A DNA stretch of 64,000 nucleotides from Phaeosaccion multiseriatum (taxonomy: Eukaryota; Ochrophyta, other classes), in NCBI GenBank assembly GCA_965112735.1, contig OZ218963.1, forward strand, positions 496,001-560,000, given 5' to 3'. Of the stretch, positions 63,197 through 64,000 are shown piece by piece. The first letter of the stretch is position 1. The number at the start of each line of letters is the position of its first letter. A program made the position numbers and the translations under genes. The notes under the pieces were generated by a model, which saw only the letters and a list, made by a program, of their open reading frames with translations, was not told the origin of the DNA and ran no database searches.

Positions 63197-63780
63197 TCCT
63201 CCTCCTCCTCCTCCTCCTCCTCCTCCTCCTCCCCCTCCTCCTCCTCCTCCTCCTACCCCACTTCACAGGGACCTCAAACTTTGTCGAGGCCCTTACCGAG
63301 GGCGGCGACCTCTCCCTCATTGGACAGTTCGGGGTAGGCTTTTACTCCATCTACCTCGTGGCGGACAAGGTTCAGGTCAGTTTCCAGTTTGGATTTGTGC
63401 AGTGCAGGTCAGGTTCTTACTGTGTAAGTTTTTAGTTTCAGTGTCACAGGCTGAAAGCTCTCGCTTGCGGTGTTTACGGCTCACCAGTTATGCCTTGTCA
63501 GCTTACCTTTTTTATTCATTTTTGATTCATTTGTCATCCATCCCGTGTCGAATGTGTCGATCGATCTCAAATGTGTATATTATGTCGATGTATGTCGAAA
63601 TCGATAAAAAAAAAAAAAAAAAAACGATTCCGTGTACGCAGGTTATCTCCAAGAACAACGCTGACGACCAGTATGTTTGGGAGTCCACGGCTGACTCCCA
63701 ATTCACTGTCAGCAAGGACCCCCGGGGAAACACCCTCGGCAGGGGCACAGACATTGTGCTGCACTTGAAGGAGGACGCCG
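61677..63780 (+). CDS. HSP90B1: ER-type HSP90 (endoplasmin/GRP94), 3' truncated by window
   Basis: Four exons are visible (61677-61880, 62497-62761, 63269-63375, 63642-63780), all in phase; the gene continues past the window. The start [17 protein letters not shown] is a signal peptide, placing it in the ER as the GRP94-type chaperone rather than cytosolic HSP90. The GHKL ATPase domain has [24 protein letters not shown] sequence ([20 protein letters not shown]), the DTGVGMT loop and GQFGVGFYS, all ATP-binding signatures. A spacer of about 40 residues follows the signal peptide. Introns are filled by CTC and GGA repeats. The C-terminal domains and any ER-retention tetrapeptide lie outside the window. 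Confidence 0.95.
62837..63256. repeat. (GGA)n then (CTC)n arrays in HSP90 intron 2
   Basis: (GGA)n at 62837-62885 on the donor side and a CTC/TCC tract at 62985-63256 running to the acceptor. Fits the purine-after-donor, pyrimidine-before-acceptor pattern. Confidence 0.95.
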
Positions 63781-64000
63781 GTGAGGGGATGGCAGTGGAT
63801 GGGGTGAGGGGGGTTGGGAAGTAGTGGATGGCCGTGGATGGCAGTGGATGGGCAGTGGATGGCAGTGGATGGCAGTGGATGGGCAGTTGGCAATGGGTGG
63901 ATGGTCAGGACAGTGGGTGGGTGTCAGGACAGAGGGTGGGTGTCAGGACAGAGGGTGAGGGGAGTGGTTGCGTGCTTGGGAGGGTGGATGGGGAGCACTT
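63781..64000. repeat. Intron start with GGATGGCAGTGGATGG and GTGTCAGGACAG units
   Basis: First part of HSP90 intron 4. It starts GTGAGG and within 10 bases enters units also found in LON and BSD introns. Confidence 0.9.

Overview
This is nuclear DNA from a eukaryote, carried on both strands. Genes are split by many GT-AG introns, ORFs begin without ribosome-binding sites, and GC is high. A mitochondrial-type LON protease, an ER-type HSP90 and a cytosolic ribosomal protein uL3 are present. A protein with GCPW-type ankyrin-like repeats, an SLC13 transporter carrying TrkA-C domains, and very GC-rich repeat-packed introns suggest a stramenopile microalga, perhaps eustigmatophyte-like. That assignment is inference. 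I found no rRNA, tRNA, CRISPR array or recognisable transposon.

Layout. 1-4.2 kb: 3' part of a Sel1-repeat gene (+). 4.6-6.6 kb: two decayed genes on the minus strand, a phage-tail-collar pseudogene next to an ankyrin pseudogene. 6.6-11.5 kb: a 1631-residue intronless disordered protein with four copies of a novel motif (+). 12.2-13.9 kb: a second ankyrin locus (-), apparently also decaying. 14.1-17.1 kb: a multi-exon secreted protein (-). 17.5-18.5 kb: an intact intron-bearing phage-tail-collar gene (+), probably of bacterial origin. 18.9-29.1 kb: an 18-exon SLC13/DASS transporter with TrkA-C domains (-). 29.8-32.3 kb: a PH-domain protein with Gln-rich and acidic tails (+). 33.1-34.9 kb: a 617-residue Arg-Arg-x-Ser-rich protein (-). 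35.4-36.7 kb: a coiled-coil/ankyrin-like protein (-). 37.0-38.6 kb: an FNIP-type repeat protein (+). 38.9-51.0 kb: a 22-exon mitochondrial LON protease (-). 51.2-55.9 kb: a BSD-domain protein (+). 56.8-57.6 kb: an unrecognised small protein (+). 58.5-60.95 kb: uL3/RPL3 (-). 61.7 kb to the window end: ER HSP90/GRP94, 3' truncated (+).

Exon boundaries were worked out by hand. For LON, RPL3, BSD, PH, HSP90, Sel1 and the collar gene every junction checked keeps phase. One SLC13 junction and two junctions of the secreted gene are unresolved. The genes do not form a pathway. Several pairs are divergent over short gaps of 180-310 bp.

The most unusual feature is how the introns are built. Tandem duplications repeatedly span 5' splice sites and copy exon end plus donor into the intron (five clear cases). 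Several microsatellites begin exactly at the splice-site sequence. (GGGA)n purine arrays tend to follow donors and (CCCT)n arrays to precede acceptors. The same minisatellite words recur in introns of unrelated genes. Together these suggest introns that grow outward from their splice sites.
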